Made by a program: the position numbers and the translations under genes
Part shown: piece after piece, positions 27,132-35,896 of the stretch
Layout of the letters: each line of letters opens with the position of its first letter
Numbering within the stretch: the stretch's first letter is position 1
NCBI RefSeq assembly: GCF_900604955.1
Contig: NZ_UWPE01000001.1
Coordinates: 806,001-870,000, forward strand
Direction of reading: 5' to 3'
Source of the DNA: Neoactinobaculum massilliense
GTDB taxonomy: Bacteria; Actinomycetota; Actinomycetes; Actinomycetales; Actinomycetaceae
DNA length: 64,000 nucleotides
The notes under the pieces: model-generated
Database searches by the model: none
Seen by the model: the letters and a program-made list of their open reading frames with translations, nothing else
Told to the model about the DNA's origin: nothing

Positions 27132-27530
27132 TTACGCCCGCAACCCCATCGCTGCCAAGCGCACACCCGTCCAATCATCGGAAATTGCCTGAGATGTGGT
27201 GGCCTGCATACCCGCGGTAGTGGCTGCCTCCTCAATCACCGTGTGGGGTACGTACCCTGGCTGACGAGGCGCCGGTACCAGCAGCCAAGCGACCGCATGT
27301 TCCGAATCAAAATTTGCCTTCATATCAATAAGCAGATCGGCAAGATCGTCGGCGTCGCCATCATCGGCACGCCACCACGCCAGGGCGCCGTCCACAATCC
27401 CCTGATAATCCTCATCCACCAGTGATTCCCCGGTGGCCTTCTCAATATCCTCTCGAATCTCCCCGGCAACATCATCGTCATACCCGAATTCCTGGATAAC
27501 GTTGCCAGCCTCGAAACCGTACGAAGTCAT
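27132..27530 (-). CDS. DUF3052 family protein
   Basis: 132 residues, matching the small acidic DUF3052 proteins of actinobacteria: GFEAGNVIQEFGYDDDVAGEIREDIE at the N-terminus in two overlapping stretches, then LLIDMKANFDS and AWLLVPAPRQPGYVPHTVIE. It lies divergent from aceE, a neighbourhood I recall as conserved in actinobacteria. The function is unknown; a link to pyruvate dehydrogenase expression is only suggested by position. Confidence 0.85.
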   Translation of the reverse strand: MTSYGFEAGNVIQEFGYDDDVAGEIREDIEKATGESLVDEDYQGIVDGALAWWRADDGDADDLADLLIDMKANFDSEHAVAWLLVPAPRQPGYVPHTVIEEAATTAGMQATTSQAISDDWTGVRLAAMGLRA

Positions 27531-27809
27531 GCACTAATCGCACCCTATTTTGAGCGCCAATGCAAATAAAATACGCGCGACAATCCCCTCAACTTTGCCG
27601 CGCAAGGCCGTTTGGCGCCGCGCCTGCACGCACGAAAACGGCGTCGTCCGCTCTATCCTCCAGCCACGTCGCCTCAATCACAGCAGCCGTGGGACCTTCT
27701 ACCCGATTCTCTCCAGCATCTCCCAGGAATCTCTGTAGAATGACAATGTTGAACTACCGCCTTTAAGGTGTAGTTCCGGCAGCATGTCAATCAATCAAGG
27801 GAGATTCTC

Positions 27810-30572
27810 GTGAGCTCACAAGGTGAGTCCGACCAGGTCCACATTGGCCAACTGAGCCAGATTGCGGATTCGGATCCCGAAGAAACCCGCGAATGGGTGG
27901 AGTCGGTCAATGACCTCGTCGAAACGAATGGTACGGAGCGCGCCAAGTACGTCCTCTCCATGGCGGCCGAACACGCGCGGCAGAAGGGTGTGGATCTAGG
28001 CCCGGAGCTGGTCACTCCCTACATCAACACCATTCCGGCCTCCGATCAGCTGCCCTATCCCGGGGATCTCGAGGCGGAGTGCAAGTTCGCTAACTGGGTT
28101 CGGTGGAATGAAGCAGTACTGGTGACCCGTGCACAGCGTCCGGGCGTGGACGTTGGCGGCCACATTTCCTCCTACGCCGGTCAGTCCACCCTCTGGGAGG
28201 TGGGCCTCAACCACTTCTTCCGCGGTCCGGATGCGCCGGGCGGCGGCGATCAGGTGTTCTTCCAGGGTCACTCCGCCGAAGGCCTCTACTCCCGCGCGTT
28301 CCTCGAGGGCCGGCTGAGCGAAGCGGATCTCATGACGTTCCGTCAGGAAGCATCCCGCCCGGGCGGGGGACGTGGTCTATCCTCCTACGCCCACCCGCGT
28401 TCCATGCCGGACTTTTGGCAGTTCCCCACCGTGTCCCTCGGTCTGGGCATCGTGTTCTCCATCTACCAGGCCTGGTTCAACAAGTACCTGACCGGCCGTG
28501 GCATCAAGGACACCACCGATCAGCACGTGTGGGGCCTCATGGGCGACGGCGAGATGGACGAAGCCGAATCGCGTGGCTTCCTGCACTTCGCCGGCCAGCA
28601 GAAGCTGGACAACCTGACACACGTGGTCTCCGTCAACCTGGAGCGTCTGGACGGCCCGGTACGCGGCAACGGCAAGATCCTCGACGAGCTCGAGGCCTCC
28701 TACAAGGGCGCCGGCTGGAATGTCATCAAGGTTGTGTGGGGCTCCGAGTGGGATGAGCTGCTCCGCAAAGACAAGGATCTCGCCCTCACCAAGCTGATGA
28801 GCACCACGCTCGACGGCGATATTCAGGGCATGCCTACGTTCGACGGCGCCTGGGTACGTACGAACTTCTTCGGTCGCGATCCGCGCACGAAGCAGATGGT
28901 GGAGAACATGTCGGATGATGACCTGTTCAACATGCATCGTGGCGGGCACGATCCGGTGAAGATTGCTACCGCCATGCGCGCGGCCCTGGCCCACAAGGGC
29001 CAGCCCACCGTGATTCTGGCGCAGACCATTAAGGGCTACGGCCTGGGCCCGGACTTCGAGGGCCGCAATGCCACCCACCAGATGGATACGCTGACCACCC
29101 AGAACTTCAAGGATCTGCGCGATCGCAACGAGATTCCGCTCCCGGATTCGGCTCTGGAGGATCCGTTCAACGTCCCGTTCTACAAGCCGGATGACAGCGA
29201 CGAAGTACTTCAGTACATCAAGGCTCGCCGCACCGAGCTGGGTGGCTCGCTCCCCCAGCGGCGCGTGTTCAAGGGTGGCGTCAAGCTGCCGGCGGACAAG
29301 GCATTCAAGAGCGTGAAGAAGGGCTCCGGCAAGCAGCGCGTAGCCACCACGATGGCCCTTGTTCGTATCGTCAAGGACATTATCCGCGATAAGGACTTCG
29401 GCTTCCGCATGGTGCCGATCGTCCCGGATGAGGCGCGCACCTTCGGCATGGAGTCCATGTTCCCGTCCCAGAAGATCTTCAACACCCTGGGCCAGGATTA
29501 CACCCCGGTTGATGCGGATACGCTGCTCTCCTACCGCGAGGCCACGAACGGCGTGCTCATGCACACCGGCATTTCCGAGGCCGGTTCGGTGGCCGCATTC
29601 AATGCGGTGGGTACCTCCTACGCCACCCACGGCGTGCCGATGGTGCCGTTCTACATCTTCTACTCGATGTTCGGCTTCCAGCGCACAGGCGATCAGTTCT
29701 GGCAGGGCATGGACGCGGAGGCCCGCGGCTTCATCATTGGTGGCACCGCCGGCCGTACCACGCTGACGGGCGAGGGCAAGCAGCACATGGACGGCCATTC
29801 GCCGGTGCTGGCTTCCACGAACCCGGCCGTCGTGATCTACGATCCGGCCTACGCCTACGAGGTTGGCTACATCTTCCGTGACGGTCTCACCCGCATGTAC
29901 GGTGATGGTTCGGACGGGCGCGATCAGAACGTCATGTACTACCTGACCGTGTACAACGAGCCGATTCACCAGCCGAAGGAGCCGGAGAACGTGGACGTGG
30001 ATGGCATCATTCACGGTATCCACAAGGTGGAGGAGCACGACAACCTGGGTGGCCCCAAGGTGCAGCTGCTCGCCTCCGGTGTGGGTGTGCCGTGGGCCCG
30101 CTACGCCAAGAAGATGCTCCGGGATGACTGGGGCGTGGATGCGGCCGTATGGTCCGTCACGTCCTGGTACGAACTCCGCCGCAACGGCCTCGAGGCCAAC
30201 AAGCACAACTTCCTTCACCCGGAGGAGGCGCCGCAGGTTGCCTACCTGACCAACAAGCTGCAGGGTGCAGAGGGCCCGGTCATCGCCACCTCGGATTACG
30301 ATCACCAGGTGCAGGATTCCATCCGCGAATGGGTGCCGAACCCCTACTACACGCTGGGTGCCGACGGCGACGGTATTTCCGATACCCGCCCGGCAGCGCG
30401 TCGCTACTTCCACGTAGATGACGCCAGCATGGTGGTGCGTGCGCTTCAGGCGCTCGCCGACGCCGGCCAGGTGGATCGCAGCCTCGTCAAGCAGGCCATC
30501 GATAAGTATGACCTCTTCAATCCGGCCGCCGGCCAGGCGATTCCGGATGAGTTTGATGCTCAGGTGAAGTAA
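27810..30572 (+). CDS. aceE: Pyruvate dehydrogenase E1 component, homodimeric type
   Basis: 920 residues, the typical length of single-chain AceE. The thiamine-diphosphate motif begins at GLMGDGEMDEAESRG (about residue 244), and the regions HRGGHDPVKIATAM, MHTGISEAGSVAAFNAVGTSYATHG and GTAGRTTLTGEGKQHMDGHS (about residue 645) are hallmark stretches. It decarboxylates pyruvate and passes the acetyl group to the lipoyl E2 of the dehydrogenase complex. The GTG start at 27810 follows GGGAGA by five bases. No E2 or E3 gene is adjacent, which is normal for actinobacteria. A strong terminator follows, so it is probably monocistronic. Confidence 0.97.
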   Translation: MSSQGESDQVHIGQLSQIADSDPEETREWVESVNDLVETNGTERAKYVLSMAAEHARQKGVDLGPELVTPYINTIPASDQLPYPGDLEAECKFANWVRWNEAVLVTRAQRPGVDVGGHISSYAGQSTLWEVGLNHFFRGPDAPGGGDQVFFQGHSAEGLYSRAFLEGRLSEADLMTFRQEASRPGGGRGLSSYAHPRSMPDFWQFPTVSLGLGIVFSIYQAWFNKYLTGRGIKDTTDQHVWGLMGDGEMDEAESRGFLHFAGQQKLDNLTHVVSVNLERLDGPVRGNGKILDELEASYKGAGWNVIKVVWGSEWDELLRKDKDLALTKLMSTTLDGDIQGMPTFDGAWVRTNFFGRDPRTKQMVENMSDDDLFNMHRGGHDPVKIATAMRAALAHKGQPTVILAQTIKGYGLGPDFEGRNATHQMDTLTTQNFKDLRDRNEIPLPDSALEDPFNVPFYKPDDSDEVLQYIKARRTELGGSLPQRRVFKGGVKLPADKAFKSVKKGSGKQRVATTMALVRIVKDIIRDKDFGFRMVPIVPDEARTFGMESMFPSQKIFNTLGQDYTPVDADTLLSYREATNGVLMHTGISEAGSVAAFNAVGTSYATHGVPMVPFYIFYSMFGFQRTGDQFWQGMDAEARGFIIGGTAGRTTLTGEGKQHMDGHSPVLASTNPAVVIYDPAYAYEVGYIFRDGLTRMYGDGSDGRDQNVMYYLTVYNEPIHQPKEPENVDVDGIIHGIHKVEEHDNLGGPKVQLLASGVGVPWARYAKKMLRDDWGVDAAVWSVTSWYELRRNGLEANKHNFLHPEEAPQVAYLTNKLQGAEGPVIATSDYDHQVQDSIREWVPNPYYTLGADGDGISDTRPAARRYFHVDDASMVVRALQALADAGQVDRSLVKQAIDKYDLFNPAAGQAIPDEFDAQVK

Positions 30573-30586
30573 GTACCACTAGTACA

Positions 30587-30620
30587 AGGGAGGGGTTGGC
30601 CCGCGGGCCAACCCCTCCCT
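30587..30620. terminator. Terminator after aceE
   Basis: A perfect 17-bp inverted repeat (30587-30603 with 30604-30620) lies 14 bases after the aceE stop and is followed by an AT-rich run. It also faces the end of the convergent HAD gene. Confidence 0.85.
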
Positions 30621-30661
30621 CTATATATACGTAGTCGGTATGGCCGGCGGCCGCCCACCGT

Positions 30662-31330
30662 CTACACCAGTACCGGCTCCACTTTGCCGCGCGAAAAGTC
30701 CAGCAGCAGCTCAGTAAGCTCCTCGGCCGTGTTCACCGTACGCCACGCCAGTTCGTATTCACTCTCAGGCGCGGCACCCCAGGTGACCAGAACCGTCGGA
30801 AGCCCATTAGCAGCGGCACCCTCGGCGTCGTGCTTGCGATCCCCCACCATGAGCGCGCTGCTGATATCCACGCCCTGCGCCTCCAACTGCCGAAGCGCAT
30901 CCGCCACCACCGTGGCCTTGGTGGAATTGCGGGCCGAATCCGGCGCACCGCAGATAGCCCGGAAATGATGGGCCACGCCCTGATGCTCAAGGATGCGGTG
31001 GGTGAATGTCAGGGTCTTGGACGTGGCCACGGCCATGGGCACGCCGGCCGCATCCAACACTTCAAGCATGTGCCGCATGCCGGGAAATAGCTGAGTGCGG
31101 AGCATGCGTGCGCCGTAGTACTCACGGTAGGCGGCAACGAGCTCGTCCACTCGTTCGGGCCCGCCCAGTGTTTTCATGGTTTCGGTCAGCGGCGGGCCAA
31201 CGAAACGGAGGTAGTACTCTCGCGGATGCACCTCCCCCAATTTGTCACGCACCATGGCGTCCAGCGCCTCGGTCACAATGGCCGCAGAATCGTGAAGTGT
31301 GCCGTCCAGGTCAATGAGTACTGGCCTCAC
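30662..31330 (-). CDS. HAD-superfamily phosphatase (phosphoglycolate-phosphatase-like)
   Basis: 222 residues. HAD motif I is LIDLDGTLHDS at the N-terminus, motif II is AVATSKT, motif III has Lys in NSTKATVV, and motif IV is MVGDRKHDAEGAAANG. The helical cap lies between motifs I and II. This layout fits the PGP/PPaX subfamily that hydrolyses small phosphates such as phosphoglycolate or pyrophosphate. Its start overlaps the stop of the YciO-family gene by four bases, so the two are translationally coupled. The substrate cannot be deduced. Confidence 0.88.
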   Translation of the reverse strand: MRPVLIDLDGTLHDSAAIVTEALDAMVRDKLGEVHPREYYLRFVGPPLTETMKTLGGPERVDELVAAYREYYGARMLRTQLFPGMRHMLEVLDAAGVPMAVATSKTLTFTHRILEHQGVAHHFRAICGAPDSARNSTKATVVADALRQLEAQGVDISSALMVGDRKHDAEGAAANGLPTVLVTWGAAPESEYELAWRTVNTAEELTELLLDFSRGKVEPVLV

Positions 31331-31941
31331 AGATCAATCCCTTCCGTACTGCCCGCACCCTCACGAATGATGGTGCGCTGCAGCAAATCGATGACGGTGG
31401 TGTAGTCGGTACCCACCGGACCGTCCACCACAATGTCCACTAGATCCCCAATCGCATCATTCACCTGCCAGCCTTCCGTCATGGCGTCATCCTGGCCGGG
31501 AAGGATCAGGGAGGAGGAGAGCAGTGCCTCCCCCATTTCCGCAAGGATAGTCTGCACAATGACGTGATCCGGAATCCGTACGCCTACCGTGTGCTTCTTC
31601 GCATTAAGCGTCATGCGCGGCACCTCCTTGGTGCCCTTAAGAATGAATGTGTAGGGGCCGGGCGTGAGCCGCTTGATGAGGCGGAAATCCGAGTTGTTGA
31701 CGGTCACCAGATTGCCTAGCTGAGAGAAATCGTGGCAGAGGAACGTGAAATCATGCTTGGGGCCTACCTGCCGAATGGTGCGGATGCGTTCCAGCCCCTC
31801 TTTGTTTGCCATGGCGCACACAATTGCGTAGGCGGAATCCGTGGGGATGGCTGCCACGGCGCCGCCTCGCAGGTGCTCCACAATCTTGGTGACCAGCCGC
31901 TGCTGAGGGTTTTTCGGGTGCAGCTCCACAAATCGAGCCAT
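31327..31941 (-). CDS. YrdC/Sua5-family protein, YciO-like
   Basis: 204 residues of the YrdC fold: GGAVAAIPTDSAYAIVCAM (nucleotide-binding start), a central RLTPGPYTFILKGTKEVPR and VGVRIPDHVIVQ. True TsaC/Sua5 makes threonylcarbamoyl-adenylate for tRNA t6A37. The segment KHDFTFLCHDFSQLG and the absence of the Sua5 C-terminal domain are more like YciO, whose physiological role is less clear, so the exact activity is left open. It is in an operon with the HAD phosphatase (4-base overlap) and the TPR-like gene (51 bases upstream). Confidence 0.85.
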   Translation of the reverse strand: MARFVELHPKNPQQRLVTKIVEHLRGGAVAAIPTDSAYAIVCAMANKEGLERIRTIRQVGPKHDFTFLCHDFSQLGNLVTVNNSDFRLIKRLTPGPYTFILKGTKEVPRMTLNAKKHTVGVRIPDHVIVQTILAEMGEALLSSSLILPGQDDAMTEGWQVNDAIGDLVDIVVDGPVGTDYTTVIDLLQRTIIREGAGSTEGIDL

Positions 31942-31992
31942 TTTTCTCCTTTCGCCGCCGTGCTTAGCCCGGCACTCACTCCGCCTCGGCCC

Positions 31993-32604
31993 TCACTCCG
32001 CGGCCTCGAGGTGGGCCGAGAGTTCAGCCTGAGCGGCCTCGTCAATGTAGGGCGCGAGCTCGCGGAGGTACGCCTTGGCTTCGTTGCCGCGTCCGGCAGC
32101 TAACGCCACCTCAATGAGCGTGGAACCTACCGCTGTCCCTTGCCGCGCGGGATCCCAGTGGGCCACGCCCAGGTTCATGGCCGCGTCTGCTCGGCCCGCC
32201 TCGCGCAGGATGGTCATCGCTTCGATGAGTACCTCGTCCGTGGCCCGCCGATCCACAGCCACGTTGAGAAGGCGTATGGCATGCTCCGGATCCCCAGGTA
32301 GCGCCAGTTTCGCCAGTTGCAACTGCGGGTACCAGGAACCAGCATCAGACGAGAGCTCTTCTGCCAGCGCCCACACGGCCAGGTTGCCGGACACGTCAAT
32401 GTGCGCGGTGGTATCTGCTGTGAGCGGGTCGCGCGGCTGCCGCTCGGTGTCCGCGCTGTAGGCGATGGCGGCGAGTTCGTCGAAGGCCGCCGTATCATTC
32501 GGATCCCGTGTGAGGCGTGCGCGTAGGTCCGCCACGCGAGCAGGCACCGTGTGGTCCTGCCGCGTATGCTTGAAGAGCTGTTGCATCAAGTCGAGGAAGG
32601 CCAT
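31993..32604 (-). CDS. TPR-like helical-repeat protein, function unknown
   Basis: 203 residues, nearly all alpha-helical, with alternating hydrophobic and charged residues in repeats of about 34 residues (such as NLAVWALAEELSSDAGSWYPQ and LIEAMTILREAGRADAAMN). This fits a degenerate TPR superhelix used for protein contacts. It has no signal peptide. It is the first gene of the minus-strand group with the YciO-like and HAD proteins. I recognise no catalytic motif. Confidence 0.65.
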   Translation of the reverse strand: MAFLDLMQQLFKHTRQDHTVPARVADLRARLTRDPNDTAAFDELAAIAYSADTERQPRDPLTADTTAHIDVSGNLAVWALAEELSSDAGSWYPQLQLAKLALPGDPEHAIRLLNVAVDRRATDEVLIEAMTILREAGRADAAMNLGVAHWDPARQGTAVGSTLIEVALAAGRGNEAKAYLRELAPYIDEAAQAELSAHLEAAE

Positions 32605-32638
32605 GACTTGACCCTACCCGTCCATGGTTGGAGGCGCG

Positions 32639-32929
32639 ATGAATACCACAGAGTTGCTGGATGTAGCGAATGATGCCCTATCCGCCGAAGGCGTCACCCC
32701 CGCCGGCCCGCAGATGCCGCTGAGCACCGTGGATCTTGTGACGCGCTGGAGCGTGGCCGTGGCATTGGAAAAGGCCACGAACCACCGGGCACCCGATACC
32801 ACGATCGACGCCGCCACCACACTTGGTGATTTGCTTGCGCTCTACGCCACCCCGGACGACGTCGCCGCGGACGCCCCCGCTGAGGGCCCGCTCAGCGCGG
32901 ATGCAATTCGGCAGGCACTGGGCCTCTGA
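32639..32929 (+). CDS. Small protein of unknown function
   Basis: 96 residues from ATG 32639, preferred over the ATG at 32624 because GGAGG lies four bases before it. The sequence is rich in Ala, Thr and Leu, with a helical N-terminal half (ELLDVANDALSAEGVTP) and an acidic C-terminus. The middle (TTIDAATTLGDLLALYA) faintly recalls an acyl-carrier-like helix pair, but the DSL phosphopantetheine site is missing. It is divergent from the TPR-like gene with only 34 bases between the starts. Confidence 0.55.
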   Translation: MNTTELLDVANDALSAEGVTPAGPQMPLSTVDLVTRWSVAVALEKATNHRAPDTTIDAATTLGDLLALYATPDDVAADAPAEGPLSADAIRQALGL

Positions 32930-33001
32930 ACTCGCTGCGGGGCAGTAATAATTAGCTATATTTCGGCCGGTGGATGGCCGGGCCCGCCGTGACTGGCCGC
33001 G

Positions 33002-33508
33002 CTACCCCACGCGGTGGAGCCAGCGCACCGGCGCGCCGGCGCCAGCGTAACGGAATACTTCGAGTTCGTCGTCCCAGGCCTGGCCGAGTGCCAGATCAAG
33101 AAGGCGGCGCAGTTCGCGCGGGTCCTGCCCACCGCGTTCCATAGCTGAACGGATGCGGTCCTCGGGGATCACCATGTTGCCGGTGAGGTCCGTTTGGGCG
33201 TAGAAAATCCCCAGCCCGGGTGTGTATGACCAGCGTCCACCTTCGGAAACGGATGTGGGATCCTCGGTGATTTCGTAGCGAAGGTGCTCCCACCCGTTGA
33301 GCGCGGAGGCGAGCTTGGCGCCCGTGCCCACTTCGCCGGTCCAGGAGAGTTCGGCACGATTCATCTCCGGCGCAGCCGGCTGCTCAGTCCACTCAAAATG
33401 CACCTCGTATCCGAGCACACTTGATACCGCCCATTCAACGTGAGGCTGAACGGCCGGCATGACTGAGTGAATGAATATGACGCCACGAGCGGCGTGTTTA
33501 TTGCTCAT
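33002..33508 (-). CDS. DUF3145 family protein
   Basis: 168 residues from ATG 33508, chosen because AGGAGG lies six bases upstream; a longer in-frame extension is unlikely. It matches the actinobacterial DUF3145 pattern: RGVIFIHSVMPAVQPHVEWA, a central LRYEITEDPTS and the C-terminal ALGQAWDDELEVFRYAG. No signal peptide or membrane segment. The function is unknown; the family is widespread and conserved in actinobacteria. Confidence 0.85.
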   Translation of the reverse strand: MSNKHAARGVIFIHSVMPAVQPHVEWAVSSVLGYEVHFEWTEQPAAPEMNRAELSWTGEVGTGAKLASALNGWEHLRYEITEDPTSVSEGGRWSYTPGLGIFYAQTDLTGNMVIPEDRIRSAMERGGQDPRELRRLLDLALGQAWDDELEVFRYAGAGAPVRWLHRVG

Positions 33509-33713
33509 CGCGGACCTCCTACGTGTGGGTGGCTTTCCCCGTGCTACCCCACGCACGCGAACGCGATTAACGCCAGTATACGCGGTCGACAAACAATCAC
33601 ACCCGAAACTTCGCGCCGCCTAGACGGGCACCACGAGCAACCGGGTCCGCCGCCGGCACCGAGCAACGTCGACATACCCGCACGCCGAATCGGCGTCGTA
33701 CTTGACGGCGACC

Positions 33714-34199
33714 CTACAGGCGCTCTCGAATGTCCCGGAATGCTTCCTTCCGCCAGGCGCGGTCCAGACGGTCAAGATAGACGTGGCCGTCGAGGTGATC
33801 AACCTCATGCTGGATGCAGCGGCCCAACACGTCGTCGCCCTCAACGATCTTGGGGTGGCCATCGAGATCGATACCTTCAGCGCGGGCAACCTCGGAACGC
33901 GCGAGCGGGTACCAGAGATCCGGGACCGAGAGGCACCCTTCCTCGCCATCCTGCAATTCTTTAGAGCGGTAGGTGATGACGGGGTTAATGATGTAGTCCA
34001 GCTGGCCGTCCACATTCCAGGAGAACACGCGCAGGGAGACACCAATCTGGTTGGCGGAAACGCCGGCGCGCCCCGGATCGTCCACGGTGTCCAGCAGATC
34101 CTCTACGAGCGCGCGGATGGAGGCATCAATGTCAGTGACGGGCGCGCAGGGGGTGCGCAGCACGGGATCACCGAGGATGCGGATGGGACGAACAGTCAT
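33714..34199 (-). CDS. def: Peptide deformylase
   Basis: 161 residues carrying the three deformylase motifs: GVSANQIG (46-53, a variant of GxGLAAxQ), EGCLSVP (87-93, metal-binding Cys89) and HEVDHLDG (131-138, two metal-binding histidines and catalytic glutamate 132). The enzyme removes the formyl group from new peptides so that methionine aminopeptidase (map at 1469) can act. AGAAAGG lies a few bases before the ATG. Confidence 0.95.
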   Translation of the reverse strand: MTVRPIRILGDPVLRTPCAPVTDIDASIRALVEDLLDTVDDPGRAGVSANQIGVSLRVFSWNVDGQLDYIINPVITYRSKELQDGEEGCLSVPDLWYPLARSEVARAEGIDLDGHPKIVEGDDVLGRCIQHEVDHLDGHVYLDRLDRAWRKEAFRDIRERL

Positions 34200-34356
34200 G
34201 GGTTACCTTTCTGCGCGGCGCCGGGGCAAACCAAGATCAACGGCTGACTACGTCGGGATCTACACAAATGCGGCCTGCGCGGGGCGGATGATAGGGCCCG
34301 CACGACGCAGGGCCCAGGATACCGCCGGATGTCCACACGGCGTGGACGGCATGATG

Positions 34357-34390
34357 AACCGCCCCGGCCTGTCTGGGAACCGGGGCGGTT
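34357..34390 (-). terminator. Terminator after the DUF4190-like gene
   Basis: An 11-bp perfect stem (34357-34367 with 34380-34390, 12-base loop) lies 14 bases past the stop codon at 34405 on the minus strand. Confidence 0.65.
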
Positions 34391-34404
34391 ACGGATGTGA
34401 ACGG

Positions 34405-34761
34405 CTAGCTATTAAAAGCCCTGATGAGGCCGAAAACAATATCAAGAATGGTGACAACCATGGAAATGTAGTAGGCGGTCTTGAGCTTTCCGCCCCAGAT
34501 CCAGTTTGCACCCTTGTTGATTTTGCCCTTAATGGTGCCGGTCCAGATCCACGTGGCAATCGCGAGGAGGCCGATGAGGATTCCGACGATGGAGCACACC
34601 AGGGCAGCCGTTGCGTGAGGATACTCGACCGGCCCGGTCGGCTGAGACTGGTACACCGGCGACGCCGCTTGCGGGAGCGGATTGTCACCCTGATAACCGT
34701 TATTCGACGGCGGGGTGGGGTAGAACGGCTGGTTATTGCTGTTATCCGTGGGAGCAGACAC
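34405..34761 (-). CDS. Small membrane protein, DUF4190/CD225-like
   Basis: 118 residues from GTG 34761, which follows AGAGGATC; the upstream open frame has no better ribosome site. The first 50 residues are Pro/Asn/Gln-rich and hydrophilic (FYPTPPSNNGYQG), followed by two membrane helices (about 58-80 and 95-115) joined by a short basic loop. This is the layout of DUF4190 and dispanin-like proteins, common and mostly uncharacterised in actinobacteria. It is not part of an evident operon. Confidence 0.7.
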   Translation of the reverse strand: MSAPTDNSNNQPFYPTPPSNNGYQGDNPLPQAASPVYQSQPTGPVEYPHATAALVCSIVGILIGLLAIATWIWTGTIKGKINKGANWIWGGKLKTAYYISMVVTILDIVFGLIRAFNS

Positions 34762-35006
34762 GATTGATCCTCTTCTCGTGAGATATGCATCTACCAGTCC
34801 GACACGGTTAGCGTAACGCGAATACGCCTCGCCGCATATCTCAAACGTCCCCCAAGACTCACGTATCTCCGCCGGCCGGCTTGAAGCCACCCCAGGCATC
34901 GAACAGTTTCATAGGTAGCCAAGCACTGACAGACGCATCAGGCACCAGGAACAAATACCAAACCCTAGCCTTTAGGCCACAATGCGATTCGGCAACGGCT
35001 CCCTAT

Positions 35007-35321
35007 TCAAGATGCAACCTTGAGACCGATAACGCAGGCGATAATGCCCACGATGAGCATCACCTTCACTGCCGAGAATGTTTCTACACCACTGAGCATC
35101 GCCCAGGTAACCGTGGTGGCGGCGCCCACGCCAACCCACACGGCGTAGCCGGTGCCGACGGGCACTGACCGGAGCGCCCACCCCAGGCCACCCATCGAGA
35201 CGGTGAGGGCAGCCAGGAAAACAAGGATGGGAACCGGCCGCGACAGGCCATCGATACGATTCAAAGCCATCGCCCAGATGGCCTCGAACATGCCAGAACA
35301 AACCAGAATTACCCAGGGCAT
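35007..35321 (-). CDS. sugE: SMR-family exporter, probable guanidinium exporter (SugE/Gdx type)
   Basis: 104 residues, the exact usual length of SugE/Gdx proteins, with four membrane helices. PWVILVCSGMFEAIWAMALN carries the conserved glutamate in helix 1 that couples protons to substrate, and PVGTGYAVWVGVGA is the SMR signature. ATG at 35321 is preceded by GAGGAG eight bases upstream; earlier in-frame ATGs fall inside the leader RNA. The SugE branch exports guanidinium ion, as opposed to the quaternary-ammonium EmrE branch. The riboswitch-like leader immediately upstream strongly supports this substrate. Confidence 0.9.
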   Translation of the reverse strand: MPWVILVCSGMFEAIWAMALNRIDGLSRPVPILVFLAALTVSMGGLGWALRSVPVGTGYAVWVGVGAATTVTWAMLSGVETFSAVKVMLIVGIIACVIGLKVAS

Positions 35322-35342
35322 CGGGGAACTCCTCATGGTCAT

Positions 35343-35389
35343 GGGGCCGTCCCCTGCGTCGCTCTCATTGAGGGCGGGCCGTCCCACCC
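35343..35389 (-). promoter_or_regulatory. Probable guanidine-II (mini-ykkC) riboswitch
   Basis: On the minus strand two GC-rich hairpins share the same ACGG tetraloop. P1 is GGGTGGG-ACGG-CCCGCCC (35389-35372, seven pairs with one G-T) and P2 is GGGG-ACGG-CCCC (35354-35343). A 17-base linker separates them. Two hairpins with ACGR loops are the defining pattern of the mini-ykkC motif, which binds guanidine and usually precedes SugE-type exporters. P2 ends eight bases before the GAGGAG ribosome site of sugE, so control of translation is likely. Confidence 0.82.
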
Positions 35390-35554
35390 GAGCATCACGT
35401 CACGAGCATACCTAGGATCATGAGCGATGTAGACAATGTCCCTGACCGTCCGGGAGAAGCTCGTTTGGGTACCATCGGCCTACATTCCCGCCGGGAGTTA
35501 CTCGCGTGTTACTATTCCCACCGCAAACCCACCAAATTAAGAGGCCGCACATGC

Positions 35555-35870
35555 ACCACGGGGCAAGGACTTTGACGAGAGTCAGAAGCGCCGCAACGGG
35601 CATTACGGTGCGCGATACACGAACCCTGTTCAGCCGGTCAAAACGAACGGGGGCACAAAACGGGGGCTATCGATCCCATTTTAGAAACCAACGCAAGCAG
35701 TATTTTGGGGCGCTCCTCCTCAGTGAGATCTCTAAAGCAGAAATCACTGCATGGACGAAGCCCCCAGACGCACAGGGGCATCCACGGGTGGGGAAACCAT
35801 ATGGTCTCTCCGTCCGAAGTGCCCGTAGAGCTTTTGATTGTGACGAGGTCCAGGTGCTGCCCGCTCTTTT
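35555..35870 (+). pseudogene. Tyrosine integrase remnant (N-terminal and core-binding part)
   Basis: Two pieces of an integrase can be read in different frames. The first, GKDFDESQKRRNGHYGARYTNPV (in two overlapping parts), resembles the N-terminal arm-binding domain. The second, QYFGALLLSEISKAEITAW, followed by a region like the YGLLRxA helix, matches the core-binding domain of phage integrases. A frameshift separates them and the catalytic domain is missing. It is therefore a dead fragment and marks the left part of a decayed mobile region. Confidence 0.65.
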
Positions 35871-35896
35871 CCTGGGGCCTTGTGGTGCGTTAAGTG

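Noticed and set aside
28377-30413. 678-codon minus-strand open frame opposite aceE
   Set aside because: Antisense shadow of a highly conserved gene.
32760-32840. Acyl carrier protein in the small ORF at 32639
   Set aside because: The phosphopantetheine attachment motif DSL is missing and no fatty acid or polyketide genes are near.
35490-35515. Possible copy of the tRNA-Asn 3' end as a second att site
   Set aside because: Only a loose similarity to CCCGC and a few bases around it; far weaker than the tRNA-Met duplication, so no att claim is made for the 35-38 kb region.
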